DNA of 64,000 nt from Ophiura sarsii (lineage: Eukaryota > Echinodermata > Ophiuroidea > Amphilepidida > Ophiuridae), in assembly GCA_035610835.1 (NCBI GenBank), contig CM069446.1, positions 4,342,075 to 4,406,074 on the forward strand, given 5' to 3'. Below the pieces are notes generated by a model. The model saw nothing but the letters and a program-made list of their open reading frames with translations, did not search any database and was not told the origin of the DNA. Position numbers and translations under genes: made by a program. Positions 11,325-23,035 of this stretch are shown here, in pieces. Each line of letters opens with the position of its first letter. Position 1 is the first letter of the stretch.

Positions 11325-11638
11325 CCCTGGGGGGGGGGGGGGGGGGGGGTTACTCACCCAAGACGGTATACGGGGTGTGCCGCTCTAATGGGTAGCTTTT
11401 TGGGCACAAAATCCCTAAACATGGGGTATGATTTTGTGCTGGAAATCTCTAATAATGGGGTAACTTTTTACAAATGGGTCTATTTTCGCGATAATTTGCG
11501 AAAATTTGGTCTAAAATGAAGCAAAACACCTAAAAATGGGTACCGATTTTTCCAAAATCACCCCTAAAAATGGGCATGGGTTTTGAATCTCTAGCGGCAC
11601 ACCCCGACCAAACCAAATCTGAGCCCCCCCCCCCCGGG
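11325..11638. mobile_element. Short element with poly(G)/poly(C) ends and a 9-bp target duplication
   Basis: The direct repeat GGTCTCACC occurs at 11316-11324 and 11639-11647. Between them, the ends are CCCTGGGGGG... on the left and ...CCCCCCCCCGGG on the right, so the termini are inverted poly(G) runs. The interior repeats a TAAAAATGGG / AATGGGGTA theme. It encodes nothing. A 9-bp duplication is typical of Mutator-like elements, but without a transposase that placement is only a suggestion. Confidence 0.7.
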
Positions 11639-11647
11639 GGTCTCACC

Positions 11648-12057
11648 TCTTCTTCATAACAGCCAACACAAATGTTTTCAGTCCTCATGATCAGTTGCTT
11701 GTTCACTTCCATTGGTAATGAGGTCTGGTCTTTCAATACGATGGATGGAGTCGTCGATTGCAATGAATACTCCTCCTCCTTTTGTACTTCTATTATTTCT
11801 CGTCACTTGGTAATGGTTGGGACAAATCACGGCAGCGGCGAAGTGGTCGTTTAACCAATATTCAGAACCGAGTATTATGTCGGGAAAGTACCCAGTGACA
11901 AAGGCAGCGAGATCATCAACTTTTTACTACAGTAATTCCATAACACTGGCTTCGATTCATTTCAATCCCTCTCTTTGCAGCTAAAATGTTTCTAATAAAA
12001 CACCTTATCAATAATGATAATCCATTGAATTATGAGAATGCGGCTCCTGTTATCATA
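11648..12057. other. No gene recognised
   Basis: Short open frames on both strands only, with no domain, splice context or repeat match seen. Confidence 0.4.
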
Positions 12058-13030
12058 TAGGCTAATGTGACGAAGACGATAACCGGGAGTGATTTACTTC
12101 TCAACGAAGATGTAGCGGTAAGGCTGGGTTCACATAGGAGTATACTATTCGGGTATGCGGTGCACGTTTTGCAGGGCACGCGTATAGCTTGAATCGAAAC
12201 AATGTAATTTCATACTACCAGGTCACATAAGAGGGCACTATTCGAAAAGGCCGTATACCTGCGTATAGTGTAGTATAGTTTAGTATACCGGGAATCGTGC
12301 GTGTTCGATTTTCGTGCACCGTATACCGGCCCGTTTGGAGGAAGCAGCTGCAATTCGTGTGTACAGGCGTTCTGAATTTCCCCAATCACGATTTATAAAC
12401 AATGTATTGCGTAGAATAGGGTAAGTTAGAAAAATAGGACTCCTTTGTACTCATTTTATTGCAATTTAATAGACCGAGTAGGGCTCGCGTGCTATCCTAT
12501 GTGACTCGCCGTGCCCGTATAGCGTATACCGAATACCGTATACCGTATACCGTATACCGTATATCGTATACCGTATACTTCTATGTGAACCCAGCCTAAA
12601 GGAAACATTCGTTTCCGGATTAGAATTTACTTGGAAACGTGTCGGGAATACTTTATTGTTACTTCATCACGGACAAAGTGTTTTCACGGCGGTGCGTTGC
12701 GGCGCTTGAAAGCATGAAACACTTGTTCGGGGAATTTACTTTGTTAATATAATCGGCATCGTTTTGAAATGCAAGTAAAGCTGGAACTGTATGACAACAA
12801 TATTTTCCAGTCTTGACTACATTTTAAGGGCTGTTCAACATGTTCAAGCACGGCTGATGGTATGCTCGGGTGAGTTGGCTTATCAATTTCCCAAAAGAGT
12901 AGATTTGCAGTACTCTAAACCCTGTTACATGTAATTGCCAACATAGTTTGTCAAGGGTAAATACGAACATATCTGTCAAATATTATTTATATTGCACTAA
13001 TGGAAAATTTTACAAATGCAAGCCAATAAA
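12058..13030. repeat. E-family H piece, interrupted by a MITE
   Basis: 12,058-12,121 and 12,597-12,690 join into the same H sequence as 5,173-5,305 and 60,380-60,500. 12,843-13,030 continues with the later H block (CAATTTCCCAAAAGAGTA and a downstream TATTGCACTAAT-type block) also seen at 28,165, 49,318, 54,275 and 60,650. No coding capacity. Confidence 0.7.
12122..12596. mobile_element. PIF/Harbinger-type MITE with TAA target duplication
   Basis: The termini GGCTGGGTTCACATA and TATGTGAACCCAGCC are perfect 15-bp inverted repeats. TAA flanks both ends (12119-12121, 12597-12599). The related uninterrupted sequence at about 5,228 (GCGGTAAAGGAAAC) shows the empty site with a single TAA. Close to the right end is a run of TATACCG-type heptamers (about 12,530-12,580). 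Non-coding. TWA target duplications are typical of PIF/Harbinger elements. Confidence 0.88.
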
Positions 13031-13261
13031 TGTGTATTTATATTTATATCGAGTTGCAATATGCCCAAACTATACCGTCTTCGAGATATTTTTAATTACG
13101 GCACTGTCGTAAGATCAATATACAATGTTTAAATACACATTTAAACGTTTACTCTAATTTATTTTAGAGTCAGGCCTCCTTAACAGCCACCTGAAAAATC
13201 TCTACTGTTCTTGCAATGTATGGATTTTATTTTTCATGATGCAAAAAAAAAAAGTTCATTT

Positions 13262-13500
13262 TATTCAATTTTCGAGTTTCGAGTTTCGAGTGCCATTTTC
13301 GACTTTCAATTATCAAGTTTCATTTTCAAGTAGCGAGTTTCGAGTTTATAATTTCGAGTTTCAAGTATCGAGTTTCGAGTATCAAGTTTCACGTGTTATA
13401 AATTCGAGTTTCAAGTTTCGAGTTTCGAGTTTCGTGTACCGAATTTCATTTTCGAGTTTAGAGTATAGGGTTTCGCGTTTCACGTTAATAATTTCAAATT
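13262..13500. repeat. Degenerate TTTCGAG-type minisatellite
   Basis: Loose tandem copies of TTCGAGT with variants (TTTCAAGT, ATCGAGT), followed by a poly(A) run at about 13,510-13,524. A short inverse-orientation relative (ACTCGAAA units) lies at 20,660-20,722 just outside TE-1. The open frame through it is an artefact. Confidence 0.85.
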
Positions 13501-13596
13501 TCCATATACCAAAAAAAAAAAAAAATGGCCGACACTAAAACTCAAAAACAGAATGACCAAGAACTAAGCTACAACTTAATATTTTTAAAACACTGC

Positions 13597-13629
<33 letters not shown>
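13597..13629. repeat. (TAA)n microsatellite
   Basis: Eleven uninterrupted TAA triplets. Confidence 0.97.
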
Positions 13630-14560
13630 ACAGCATTTATTCAAGCGCTTGATACGCAGGATCTCCAAGCGCTTCATAAGATAAATACAATAGATAATTA
13701 CAAGATAATATACACGATTGCCCACAAAATATGTTATAATACTTGAAACTACAGACATTGAACCAAAGCTAATTTTCAAATAGAAGCTAGTAAAAGACCA
13801 GTGAACCAGCATCTGGTCATAATATGAAAAATCCGGCAATGAATCCGATAGAGTACAGATAAAAATTAAAAAGGCACAAAATATTTAAAAGTCATCATAA
13901 TATTTAAAAAGTCATCACATTTAAAAAACTCATCACATCGCGAGGTGTCAACACTTTGGACTTGTCTAGCTGAAACTAATATTGCACTAATCTGTAGGAT
14001 GTTTAAACATGTATGTTTTAACAAGCGTTTGAATTCAGCAAGACTTGCATGCTACCTAAGGGGGGGGGGGGGGGTGCTACCCTAAAAAAATCTAAACCGA
14101 GATGTAGAGTATGCTTATTTGGGTACCATGGTAAAGCTAGAGGTCCCTCTGTCCATACATACCAACAAAGTACAAAATCCCACCGTATTCTCTGTACATT
14201 GAAATATAAGCCAACATTTTAGCCAAAAAAGTTCCAAATATCGGAATATAAGTGAGGGAAATGGCGTTTCTAACATATGTAAACTATCATATTCAGGACC
14301 ATACAATATAAATGATATTTGTCAAAATGGCAAATTAAGAATTGTAAGGTGGCAATTGCCGCCCCTTTACTGACTTTGACGCTTATCCTACCCCGGGTAA
14401 AGTGGTACCCTCAAATGATTTTCATCAACATTAGCGCAATTTGGAGTTTAGCGCAATTTGGAGTTAAGAGTTTGAATAAGAATTTCTTTAAAATCTGATC
14501 CTTAGAGTGGGTCTTTTTAATTCCAGTCTTTTGTAGTCGAAAAAATATATAATGAGATCA
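13630..14560. other. No gene; poly(G) tract at 14,060-14,074
   Basis: A short direct repeat occurs at 14,434-14,466 (TTTAGCGCAATTTGGAGTT twice). No supportable ORF. Confidence 0.4.
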
Positions 14561-14569
14561 AAACAAAAT

Positions 14570-15029
14570 TCTTTTCTTAACTCGAAAAACAGAGGTCAAC
14601 CTTAGAGTGAAGGTGTAGCTTAGTACTGGGGCATTCTAGGATTTTTTTTTTATCGAACAATATTCTATTTTTAATTTTTAAAAATCGGCTTTAAAAAAAC
14701 CCCAAGGGCAACTCCAATACCTCAATTACGTTAAATTGTTATTGCAAAATTAATAATTATTATTCTTTACTCGATAAAAGGTCAACATTTCAACTTACGG
14801 TGTAGCTTAGTACTTGGGCATTCTTGGAACTTTCTTTTGATCGCATAATATTTTATTTTTGATTAGAAAAGATTGTTTGTTAAAAAAACCTAAATTGGCC
14901 CACTCTTAGGACCCCAGTTTAAAGAAATTCAAATTCAAATTCTTAACACGAAAAAACAAGTCAACATTTCGAGATAAGTGCTGAGCATTCTGAGATTTTT
15001 TTATTGATCGCATAATATACTATAATATT
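14570..15029. repeat. Three diverged tandem units of about 175 bp, last one cut by TE-1
   Basis: Units start near 14,580, 14,765 and 14,940. Each contains GTGTAGCTTAGTACT (decayed in the third), GGCATTCT, then TTTTATCGAACAATATT or TTGATCGCATAATAT, with T-rich spacers. The third unit stops where the poly(C) terminus of TE-1 begins, so the transposon probably inserted into this array. Confidence 0.65.
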
Positions 15030-15062
<33 letters not shown>

Positions 15063-15981
15063 TGACAAAACAGTATAACTGACATTTTGGAGTTTTGGAG
15101 TTATTAAAGAAAACATGTTTTTTTAAAAGCCTTAAAAATCTATTCTATGTTTGGTTTTCGAGTTAACATGTTTAAATGTACATTATGAAGCTATTTAAAA
15201 GTCATCTGACATTTTCCTGAAAAATGCACATTTTACGTTCAAAATGTCAGTTATCTTGTTTTGTCGTGGGTTTTCCCCAAATATTTGTATGAAGAAATTT
15301 TTACAAAACACAATTAAGGCAGGACACATTTTTACAATTGATTTTAATGTTGCATTTAATTCTTTTGATCTTCAAAGGTCAACACAAGATGTTTACAATA
15401 TTTTCATGTCTTTTTCCAACTATGTCTGACAAATTTCAGCCAATTTCTTCATGTTTTTGAATAGAAAAGTGATTTTTTTACTTTTTTGTTAATTTTGTGT
15501 TCATCAAAATTTATCTGGCTTGAAAAACTTATAACAATCTGCTAATTTAAACATGTACATAGTATTTGTATCTCTTCCATTATTGATTATGGGAACAATC
15601 AAAATAAACATTCTTGACAATTGCCATGGAAACAAGACATTTAATGCAAAAAAGTATTTTACTTTTCAATGGTTTAAAAACAAATTACTGATATTTCCGA
15701 CATAAACCTCAAATCCAATCAAAACATATACAAGAAATGTAAACTTTCATAATTTGTTGTCATACAAACTTACAAAATTGGATTACGTCACTCTCTAAAC
15801 TATTTCATGAGTCACTCTTGAATGTTTTATTTAATCAAAATATAAGAGTTTCATCAGTCGCACAAATTCTATGTTCGTCGCGCTGCAATATACACGCTCT
15901 GATGATGCACATGAAAAGTACGCGCTTGACGTCACTAACCAACTTAAGGTGACACAATTAGTTATGTGATAATGCTCTCGC

Positions 15982-18900
15982 TTAAACTGGGATAAGACTA
16001 GTCAGAATCCAAAGGTCCGATGATGTTTGGGAATTTGGTAGACTTGACCAGAAGACGTGGCGGTTGACTGGCATGAAGCGGCACAGGTTTGTGATGTCAT
16101 TTTTCTTCTTGTTCTCTAGCCCTCTGGGTCCTTCCTTGGGAGGAAAGGTTTGCCCTTCTCTCAGCACCTTTGCCACAACCTTCTTCTTAAGAAAGTCTCC
16201 ATTCTGATAGTCATCATCTTCCATTGATGTTTTCCATTGTAGCTTCATGGAGCCTTTTACAAACCTGACCTCCTGGACTTTGGTGAGCAGTGGTTTGTTG
16301 GTGTAGGCGCCTTGGCTGACTCCATTCTCATAGCATATGAAGTCTTGATAACTCATTGGTACCGCCATTCCCGACTCATTGATAATGGCGTGGAAGTCAT
16401 CCTTATCATATACATTTTTTGCTGCTCGCATGCCTTTCTCAACCTGGTGGTGAAAGCTGTCAGCACTCATGAACGTGTGACCCTTCTCAAAGTATCTTAT
16501 GATGATTTCATCAGGTCCCCCAGGTCGATTCACCTCGTCCACGAATGCCGTGTATATCGTCCAGTTCTTGTTTTGCGCTGTGCAGTTGTCGGCATAGACG
16601 ATGAACTTGGACTTGTCGCGGAAGTTCTGATGTCTCATGAACTTAATGTAGGCACTGGCAACGTCTTCGGCATTTCTACCACACTCACTCTCGTCCCACA
16701 GGACTCCAACAGGGACATTACCGGCTTTTTTTCGTCCACCAAGGGGCGCAAAGGTTTGATGGAACTGCACAAGGCGCCGGGTAAAACAGCAGTTCTTTAT
16801 GCCTGGCATCCTAGGCAACATGATCACTTTTTGCATGTCACTGGATATCACCACCTCATCTTCATCATGCTCTCTGTCTCTGTCCATTCTGTACATGACA
16901 CGCGCAATCCTAGCTCTCTCGAGGTGTATGTCATGGTCCTTGCATAAACTGCATTCTTCCCCTTCTTCATGGCGGTAGTTCTTCTTGTGATGTTCAAATT
17001 CCACACATACTTCGCATTCCTCCTCTCCAAGTTTTACAAACGATATGTTCATGGCACGAATCTTCTTGCGGTAAGTTTCAATACCGCAAGCGCCTGGATA
17101 TTTGGTGTTGAAATCGTCATACATCCCTTGACTGGTCAGCTCAGGGGAAAGATATCGTCGTCTCGGGGCGTGTTCCCGGCGGTAATGGCTGACTCCCGGA
17201 TGGTACGACATGATGTGCTCTTCGATACGTTCACCGGTCGCATCTGATAATTTGTGGGCAGGTGCATGTCGTCCACGCTTGTCTGATGGAATTGCGATGG
17301 ATTCTGCATCATGGGTCGCAAACATGTGGTTGATGATTTGTGACGACTTGTAACCAAGGGTGTGCAGGAAAAACGTCAAGCAAACAAACTGCTCTTCACC
17401 ATCTTCATTTGGCAAGTGGTAGAAGCGGGAACATTTGCGATTGCTATCGCTGGTCTGATGTAGAGCTTTCCTCTTGGTACCTCTGATTTCAATGTGGGAA
17501 AAGATCCATGCACGTCGCCAAATCCCAGAACTGTTGGTAGACTGCCTCGCGTCTGTCTTGACAAATGTTGGTGCGGCATTTTCTACGGCATGAAGCATTA
17601 CATGGTTCCAGAAGTGGATATTTCTTGGCATCTCGTGTCTTCTTCGCTTCAGTAGTACGAGCTGGTTTTGGTTTTGCCTTAAAGAGCTTGCGGCGAAGTG
17701 ATCTGTGGTTAATAACTTAACAGAAAGTCATAAGTTTATCAAGCCTAAAAACATGGTTTTCAACTTATTTAGGGAGCGTTAATAAATACTTTGGTGGGGT
17801 GGGTGGGCTAATTGGCATCCCAGACATTAACAAAAATGATCCCCCCCCCCCCCTTCGAGAAAGTCTTATTTTGATTGATCCCAAATCGGCGTAGGGTCCA
17901 GGGGCCTGCTTAAGGGCCCTGGTGGCACCCAGGGGCCAAGGCCTGGCAGGGGTTAAGGGATCAGTGGCCCCTTAGATTAGAGCTGTATAGGTTTTCTGAC
18001 ATGATACCTTAACAAATGCTACTTTACACTTACTTTGCTATGATTGAGGCTTGCCTTCATAACATCTTTATAAAGCTAAAGTAAATGTATGGAGGCCATG
18101 CAAAATTTGCTACTTTATACTTATTTTGTCATAGAGTTTAAGTTTATGGTTGATAATTTACATGTGACTATATTTTTATAAATTTAATGGTGCAAAATTG
18201 TTTCTTTACACTAATTCTGTCATGATTGGGATACATTTTGGCTTTAAACTAATTCCAGAAACCTACAGTAATTAGTTTGCGGCTTTTTTACATTAGTAAC
18301 ATTAGTAATTTGTTTGACCCCCCCCCCCTTTATCAGCAACTTATTTTGTTTCATCCCCCATTTTTGAGGCTTCTTATTTTTTGACCACCCCACCATGCCA
18401 GAGTATTTATGAACGATGCCTTATCAATAATTTATATATGAAGGAAGGTGAAATTCAAATATTTTGATTGATTTGATTTGCTCTGTTTTCTTCAAATTGT
18501 ATACAATTCTATTGAGCCTTACCCCATATCATCATGATTTCTAGGACCTGGTCTCCTCTGCCTTGTTCGTCCAATACGGTCACCTGAGTCATCTGTTTGA
18601 TCTTGCATCCTAAAAGGAAGGGGAAAGCAAACCAATCAAACATTTATTAATATAATGTTTAAAGTGAGAGCTTCTTACTATTAAGAAACATTATGAAATT
18701 ATGAAAGGTGTACAAAAAATCTTTCTTTTGTGTCCATTTAGGCCACTACTCACCTCGCAAAGATGCAGGTTATTTTTGAAAATTTGAAATAGCCACGTGA
18801 AAGTAGGCCTATATGTTATGAAATTTTAAGTGTCGGGTCACAATTACTTTTCTACCATTGTTTCAAGTCAAAATTGTGTATGGGTATCTCATCTGGGTTT

Positions 18901-20081
18901 TATATTGCAAATTGTAGCAACATTAAAGGATCGTTTCTGAAAGATTTGCATTCAAACATACATAGGGCCTACATTCATAAGTAGGCCTACGTGTGCAACA
19001 TCAACATGTTTGATAAACTACGGACATAGGCCTAGCCTAATTACCTTTGGTTTTCAATATCCGATTCGCTTCCGGATTCTGAGCTCTCATCTATCTCCAT
19101 ATCTGACACTCTCTCTACGTCATGGCTGTCTTGGACAGAGGCATCATCTTCAGGGAAATCTTCCTTATCACCAGCTTGATTGCTTAGCGAGTCGGTGGTA
19201 TCCAAATCTTGCAGTGGTAGGCCTACTTGCGCTCTCTGAGTACCCGAAGTTGAAGGTTGTTCACCATCCGATTGCGGCATAATTTTCTCCTTTACATGTG
19301 CTCCTTTCTTCTGATTTATAACCCCTCTGTTATTTAAAAGAAAAATATAAAAATGACCTTAACTTGCTTGAAACATTGCCACAAAATGAAAAGTAAACCT
19401 TGATCCTTGTTTGTTTTGTTTTAAGTTGAATGGTTCAGCAGGTAAACAAAGAACATTAGGTTCGCACGCGTACGCGTAGGCGTATTTGATATTGTGCGTG
19501 TTACAGCATAAAAAACGCAAAACGCGCATGCAATCAAAATGCCTCGGAATGCAGAAATGTGAGGGTTTTTTACTTAACAAAGATAGCACACCTTTTTAGT
19601 CATTTCAATATTAACAAAGATAGTTACAAATACAATTCTTATTACTAAAATACTGATACTCTATCAATATTGATTTCTGTATCATTCCAGTTTGCGTGAA
19701 TATCATGGCAGGAAATTAAAACAAACAAACATGTGAAGTCATTAAGTCAATGGTCTTCAATTACCGAGTTTGTTTTCAATTGAAATCTCTGATTTGATTT
19801 CCTTTGGATTATATTTTTCACTATGTTAGTTAATTTATATACCACATTTAATAATTGCTGAATTAAATCAACTAGTTGTTACTCATCAAAGATTGAATTT
19901 ACATTGTAATAATGATCATGAAGAAGTGACACTTTGTATGTACACCTTGTTAGCCCATTCAACACATACAATTGGTAAAACATTAACATCAAATTATGTA
20001 TTTATGGAAGATCAAATTGAGATTTACTTACGAGTTTTGAAGTAGCCGGAAGACATTGGCAAAAGATGGGATCCTGGCCAT
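15982..20081 (-). CDS. Four-exon transposon protein, probable DDE-type (RNase H-fold) transposase, one frameshift
   Basis: My model on the minus strand is exons 20081-20032, 19326-19045, 18609-18523 and 17702-15982. Donors are GTAAGT, GTAATT and GTAAGG, acceptors are AACAG, TTTAG and CACAG, and all three junction phases agree. Exon 1 starts MARIPSFANVFRLLQ. Exon 2 is acidic and serine-rich. Exon 4 opens with a cysteine cluster (EPCNASCRRKCRTNICQDRR), but that frame stops at 17,489, and the following 549-residue frame is offset by one base, so one extra base lies between about 17,490 and 17,530. Later motifs are CEVC...CSLC, GVLWDE, VYADNCTAQNKNW and GHTFMSADSFHHQVEKG. The D and E in these are candidate catalytic acids. 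The protein would be about 712 residues. It resembles a multicopy family of uncharacterised animal proteins. The transposase role is inferred. An AATAAA lies on the minus strand near 15,830. Confidence 0.72.
17772..18420. mobile_element. TTA-flanked MITE nested in the third intron of the TE-1 gene
   Basis: Ends GGGAGCGTTAATAAATAC and GTATTTATGAACGATGCC are imperfect inverted repeats. TTA duplicates flank them (17769-17771, 18421-18423). Inside the ends, GGTGGGGTGG and CCACCCCACC pair as well. Poly(C) runs are at 17,841-17,853 and near 18,320. It lies wholly between the acceptor at 17,703 and the donor at 18,522, so it need not disturb the protein. Non-coding, PIF/Harbinger-like by its 3-bp duplication. 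Confidence 0.8.
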
Positions 20082-20654
20082 CTTTCTTTGTTGTAGAACA
20101 AGAACTATCTGAAATATCCTCGAATTATATGTTCACCATAACATTTATTGAGCAATAATAGACAATAATTGGAAAACACTAAAATTATTTACTTTTAGAT
20201 GAAACTAAACTATCAGAATAAGGTTGTCAACTTGATGTTATCTCGTTTTGTTGTGGGCTTTGTGGAAATTGTTCTCATCATAATCAATAGAAGGAATTTC
20301 TATTGTTATGGTTGTCAAGTACACATCCTGTCTCCATGAGGTGTGAGATAAGTTGGCAGCAGTCATGCAGAGCAATCAATTCTGATTGGTTGTTACTGAG
20401 TTCAAGTGGTTTACCTTGAGTGCACAAGTACTCTGTGCGGTTATATCATTTTGTCATGGGGTTTACAGAGAAATATAAATGTTATGTCATTTCAACAGGC
20501 TAATTAATTAAACAAAGGGACAGTTCTGATTAATTTTTGTTTTGTTTTACATGTCTAACATGATGCCCTGAGTCCCCTAAATTGCATAACTCAATTTTGA
20601 AAAAAATGTCAGTTATGCTGTTTTGTCATGGGGGGGGGGGGGGGGGGGGGGCAG

Positions 20655-21334
20655 TATTGTTGATACTCGAAACACGAAACTCTAAACTTAATACTCGATA
20701 CTCGAAACTCAAAACTCTATTTTTACAAAATCTGAAATATCACTAATTTGTTATAACAAATCGAACTTCAAAGTTTGAATTTCTTTATACAACAACTTTC
20801 AAAAGTCGCACTTTTGGCTTCTAGGTCCACCCAGCAAATGATCCAAGGAATGATACCGGACCAACAGCAATCAATAGGTGTTGTGAAATAAATCAGAGAA
20901 ATGGTGTAGAAGGGGGAATATTTATTAACCTGGAACATTTGAAAAGCATGGTTAGGATGGTCTCAAACTTTTAAGGGGGTGGAATCGTAATGCTAAAGTC
21001 TGAATAAATTTTGTCAGCGATTTGTTTTAATTTGTCTAGGTAAGGTTAATGTTTCAAATAAGACAATGATATTTAAATCACAATTTTACTATACTATTCA
21101 CTTAATTTTCTCATTATATTGATCATCAATCATTTTAACATAACATTGTATTCACGAATGTAAAGTAAACACCTTATTTTATTGGAAAAATATTATATAG
21201 AACAAATACGATGACGAAATTGGATCATCGTAACAGGTAAAGCTGTAAACGGATTCAAAACGGTGTCAAACTATGGAATACTGTGCGACATGAATTTACT
21301 AAATGAAGGCAATGTGTTGATTTCTTACACGTTA
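20655..21334. other. Degenerate ACTCGAAA repeat, then no gene
   Basis: 20,660-20,722 holds loose ACTCGAAA/ACTCTAAA units. 20,890-20,945 is weakly similar to 46,128-46,180 (GTGAAATAAATC, then ATTTATTAACCTGG against ATTTATTATCCTGG). Nothing coding. Confidence 0.45.
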
Positions 21335-21558
21335 GGGACGACCTATTTTATATCGGGGGGGGGGGGCGAGGGGATGGAAGTTTGGGTCTTTTTAATCTTT
21401 TCCTTTATTTTGAGTTGGGTGGGCACATTAATTTTGTTATTTACTCATCAGTGGGTCAAGTAGTGTTTTTTTTCTCGCCTGGATAATGGGTCAAGTGTTT
21501 TCTTTTTCAAAAACTTCCATTCCCGCCCTGCGTCCCTGGATATCAAATGGTTCGTCCC
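21335..21558. mobile_element. TTA-flanked MITE, 224 bp
   Basis: Termini GGGACGACCTATTTTATATC and GATATCAAATGGTTCGTCCC are imperfect inverted repeats about 20 bp long, flanked by TTA at 21332-21334 and 21559-21561. A 12-base poly(G) follows the left end. Non-coding, consistent with a PIF/Harbinger-type derivative. Confidence 0.85.
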
Positions 21559-21607
21559 TTATTCAATGTAGAATGCCTTTAAAGAATATTATCATAAGTA
21601 GAGTGAT

Positions 21608-21723
21608 ATCATGACGAGTCTATATGAGGTTGAAAACCTCGATAAGCGTCCCTCCTCTCCTAACGATCATGACGAGTCTATTTGAGGTGAAAAACCTTGA
21701 TAAGAATCCCTCCTCTCCTAGCG
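21608..21723. repeat. 58-bp unit tandemly duplicated
   Basis: Two adjacent units beginning ATCATGACGAGTCTAT and ending CCCTCCTCTCCTA, about 90% identical by eye. No gene. Confidence 0.9.
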
Positions 21724-23035
21724 ACAATACAGGTTTGTTGTAGATTAGTTTTACCTCTGCTACATCCCCAGTTTACAAAGATTGAGTCTGAAGAAAACAA
21801 ATGATATCACTTTCATCCGTTTTGTCTGGCGCTCAGCCAATATCTTTTATAAAGCTACTGATTTCATTATGATTGTAACAAGAGAAGTAACACAGGGATG
21901 TATATCGGCTTGGGCTGATGATGGATTTAGGCTTTTTGTATAATATGTGTCTCGGGATTATGTGTATTGGAAAACCAACATGGATGAGAAGGATTCATGC
22001 GTAAGTCAAGTAGGAAACAAGGCAACAAGAAAGGCCGTGATTGCAATATGGTTGACCTTTCGAATTTCTCTCAACATACGCATGAATTAATTTAACATTA
22101 ATAACATAATAATCAAGGTCTGTACCGAATATTTAAAAGAAAGTATTGTTGGCCGCATATTGGGTAAATGTAAAATGCGAATATACTTAGAGACACCGAG
22201 GGCCGTATTCTCGCACGAAACTTTTATCCAACCTGCGCATACATCCTCTATTGCACTACAACCGGTAATCGATAATGTACCCGTAGCTGGGTCCGCGTGT
22301 AGAAGAAGAAGAAAAAAATGTAAAAATGAAAATCAGACTCTATCTTACATTTTGGAGTGTCACTACCTCAATACTCACCCAGTCCTAGCGTGCAATATCT
22401 CATATTAAAGAAGACAAATTTTTCAACAACTTTATTATTTAATATTTTTAGGTAGGATATATATTTTTAGAGTTAAAAACCCATTTAATACCTGTATAGT
22501 TACTTTTTTGATGACTGTACATATACGCATTCATGAAGTATGATGAACTTTGAACACCCGACTGCTCATTCTGTATATTTCTCTGGATTTCCCACACCGG
22601 AAGTACGCACTCTCTCTCTCTCTCTCCTATCGAGCATCCTGCAACTGCCCTCCTATTGTATCCACCATTCTTGAAAATGTTAATCGCATGACTGTACCGT
22701 TGTCGCCCGATCGTAATACTATACTCATAGCCACTCAGCGATTATAGAGGGCGTTGGTCATTTAGGCTATTTTTGCCAATCCTCATTATTTCATTAACCC
22801 ATATTTTTGGCCAATATTGTCTAAATCTGGATACCTCTGGGGTACTCATATTGCTGTGTGGGAGCATTCCATGCCCATATGTACCTAAGCGCTCCACGAT
22901 CTTAATTTCTCGCTCCTGGCCAAAAAAAACTGCGGCGATATAACCATGGTTTATCTATGGTGGTTCCCGGTCGGAACCAGCAGTCAATTACGAGTACAGC
23001 GGGATCTTACGAACTGCTGTGACCCTAACGCGAGT
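21724..23035. other. Repeat tail and microsatellite, no gene
   Basis: 22,425-22,540 is a diverged copy of the block at 38,310-38,425 and 58,090-58,205 (ACAACTTTATT, AATATTTTTA, GACTGTA and ATTTA landmarks), which sits at the right end of A1 and A2. An older unit therefore ends just before A1 begins. (TC)8 lies at 22,611-22,626. No supportable ORF. Confidence 0.5.

Larger units (their letters stand above)
15030..20654 (-). mobile_element. TE-1: 5.6-kb DNA transposon with poly(C)/poly(G) termini and a spliced gene
   Basis: The left end is CTG plus 29 C (15033-15061) followed by ATGACAAAACAGTATAACTG. The right end is the inverse: CAGTTATGCTGTTTTGTCAT then 22 G (20630-20651) and CAG. The same box (GTTAT..TGTTTTGTCRTGGG) recurs inside the ends at 15,243-15,270, 20,237-20,257 and 20,439-20,460, as expected of transposase-binding subterminal repeats. 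The single gene inside runs on the minus strand. No target duplication could be fixed because the poly(C) edges are ambiguous. I could not match the superfamily from its termini. Confidence 0.8.

Noticed and set aside
16312..16947. 211-residue plus-strand frame antisense to the TE-1 exon
   Set aside because: Shadow of the minus-strand coding region; no domain.
15982..17631. Taking the 549-residue frame from its own ATG as the whole protein
   Set aside because: The true N-terminal part of exon 4 (cysteine cluster EPCNASCRRKC) lies in another frame and joins three upstream exons in phase; the ATG at 17,631 is internal and out of frame.
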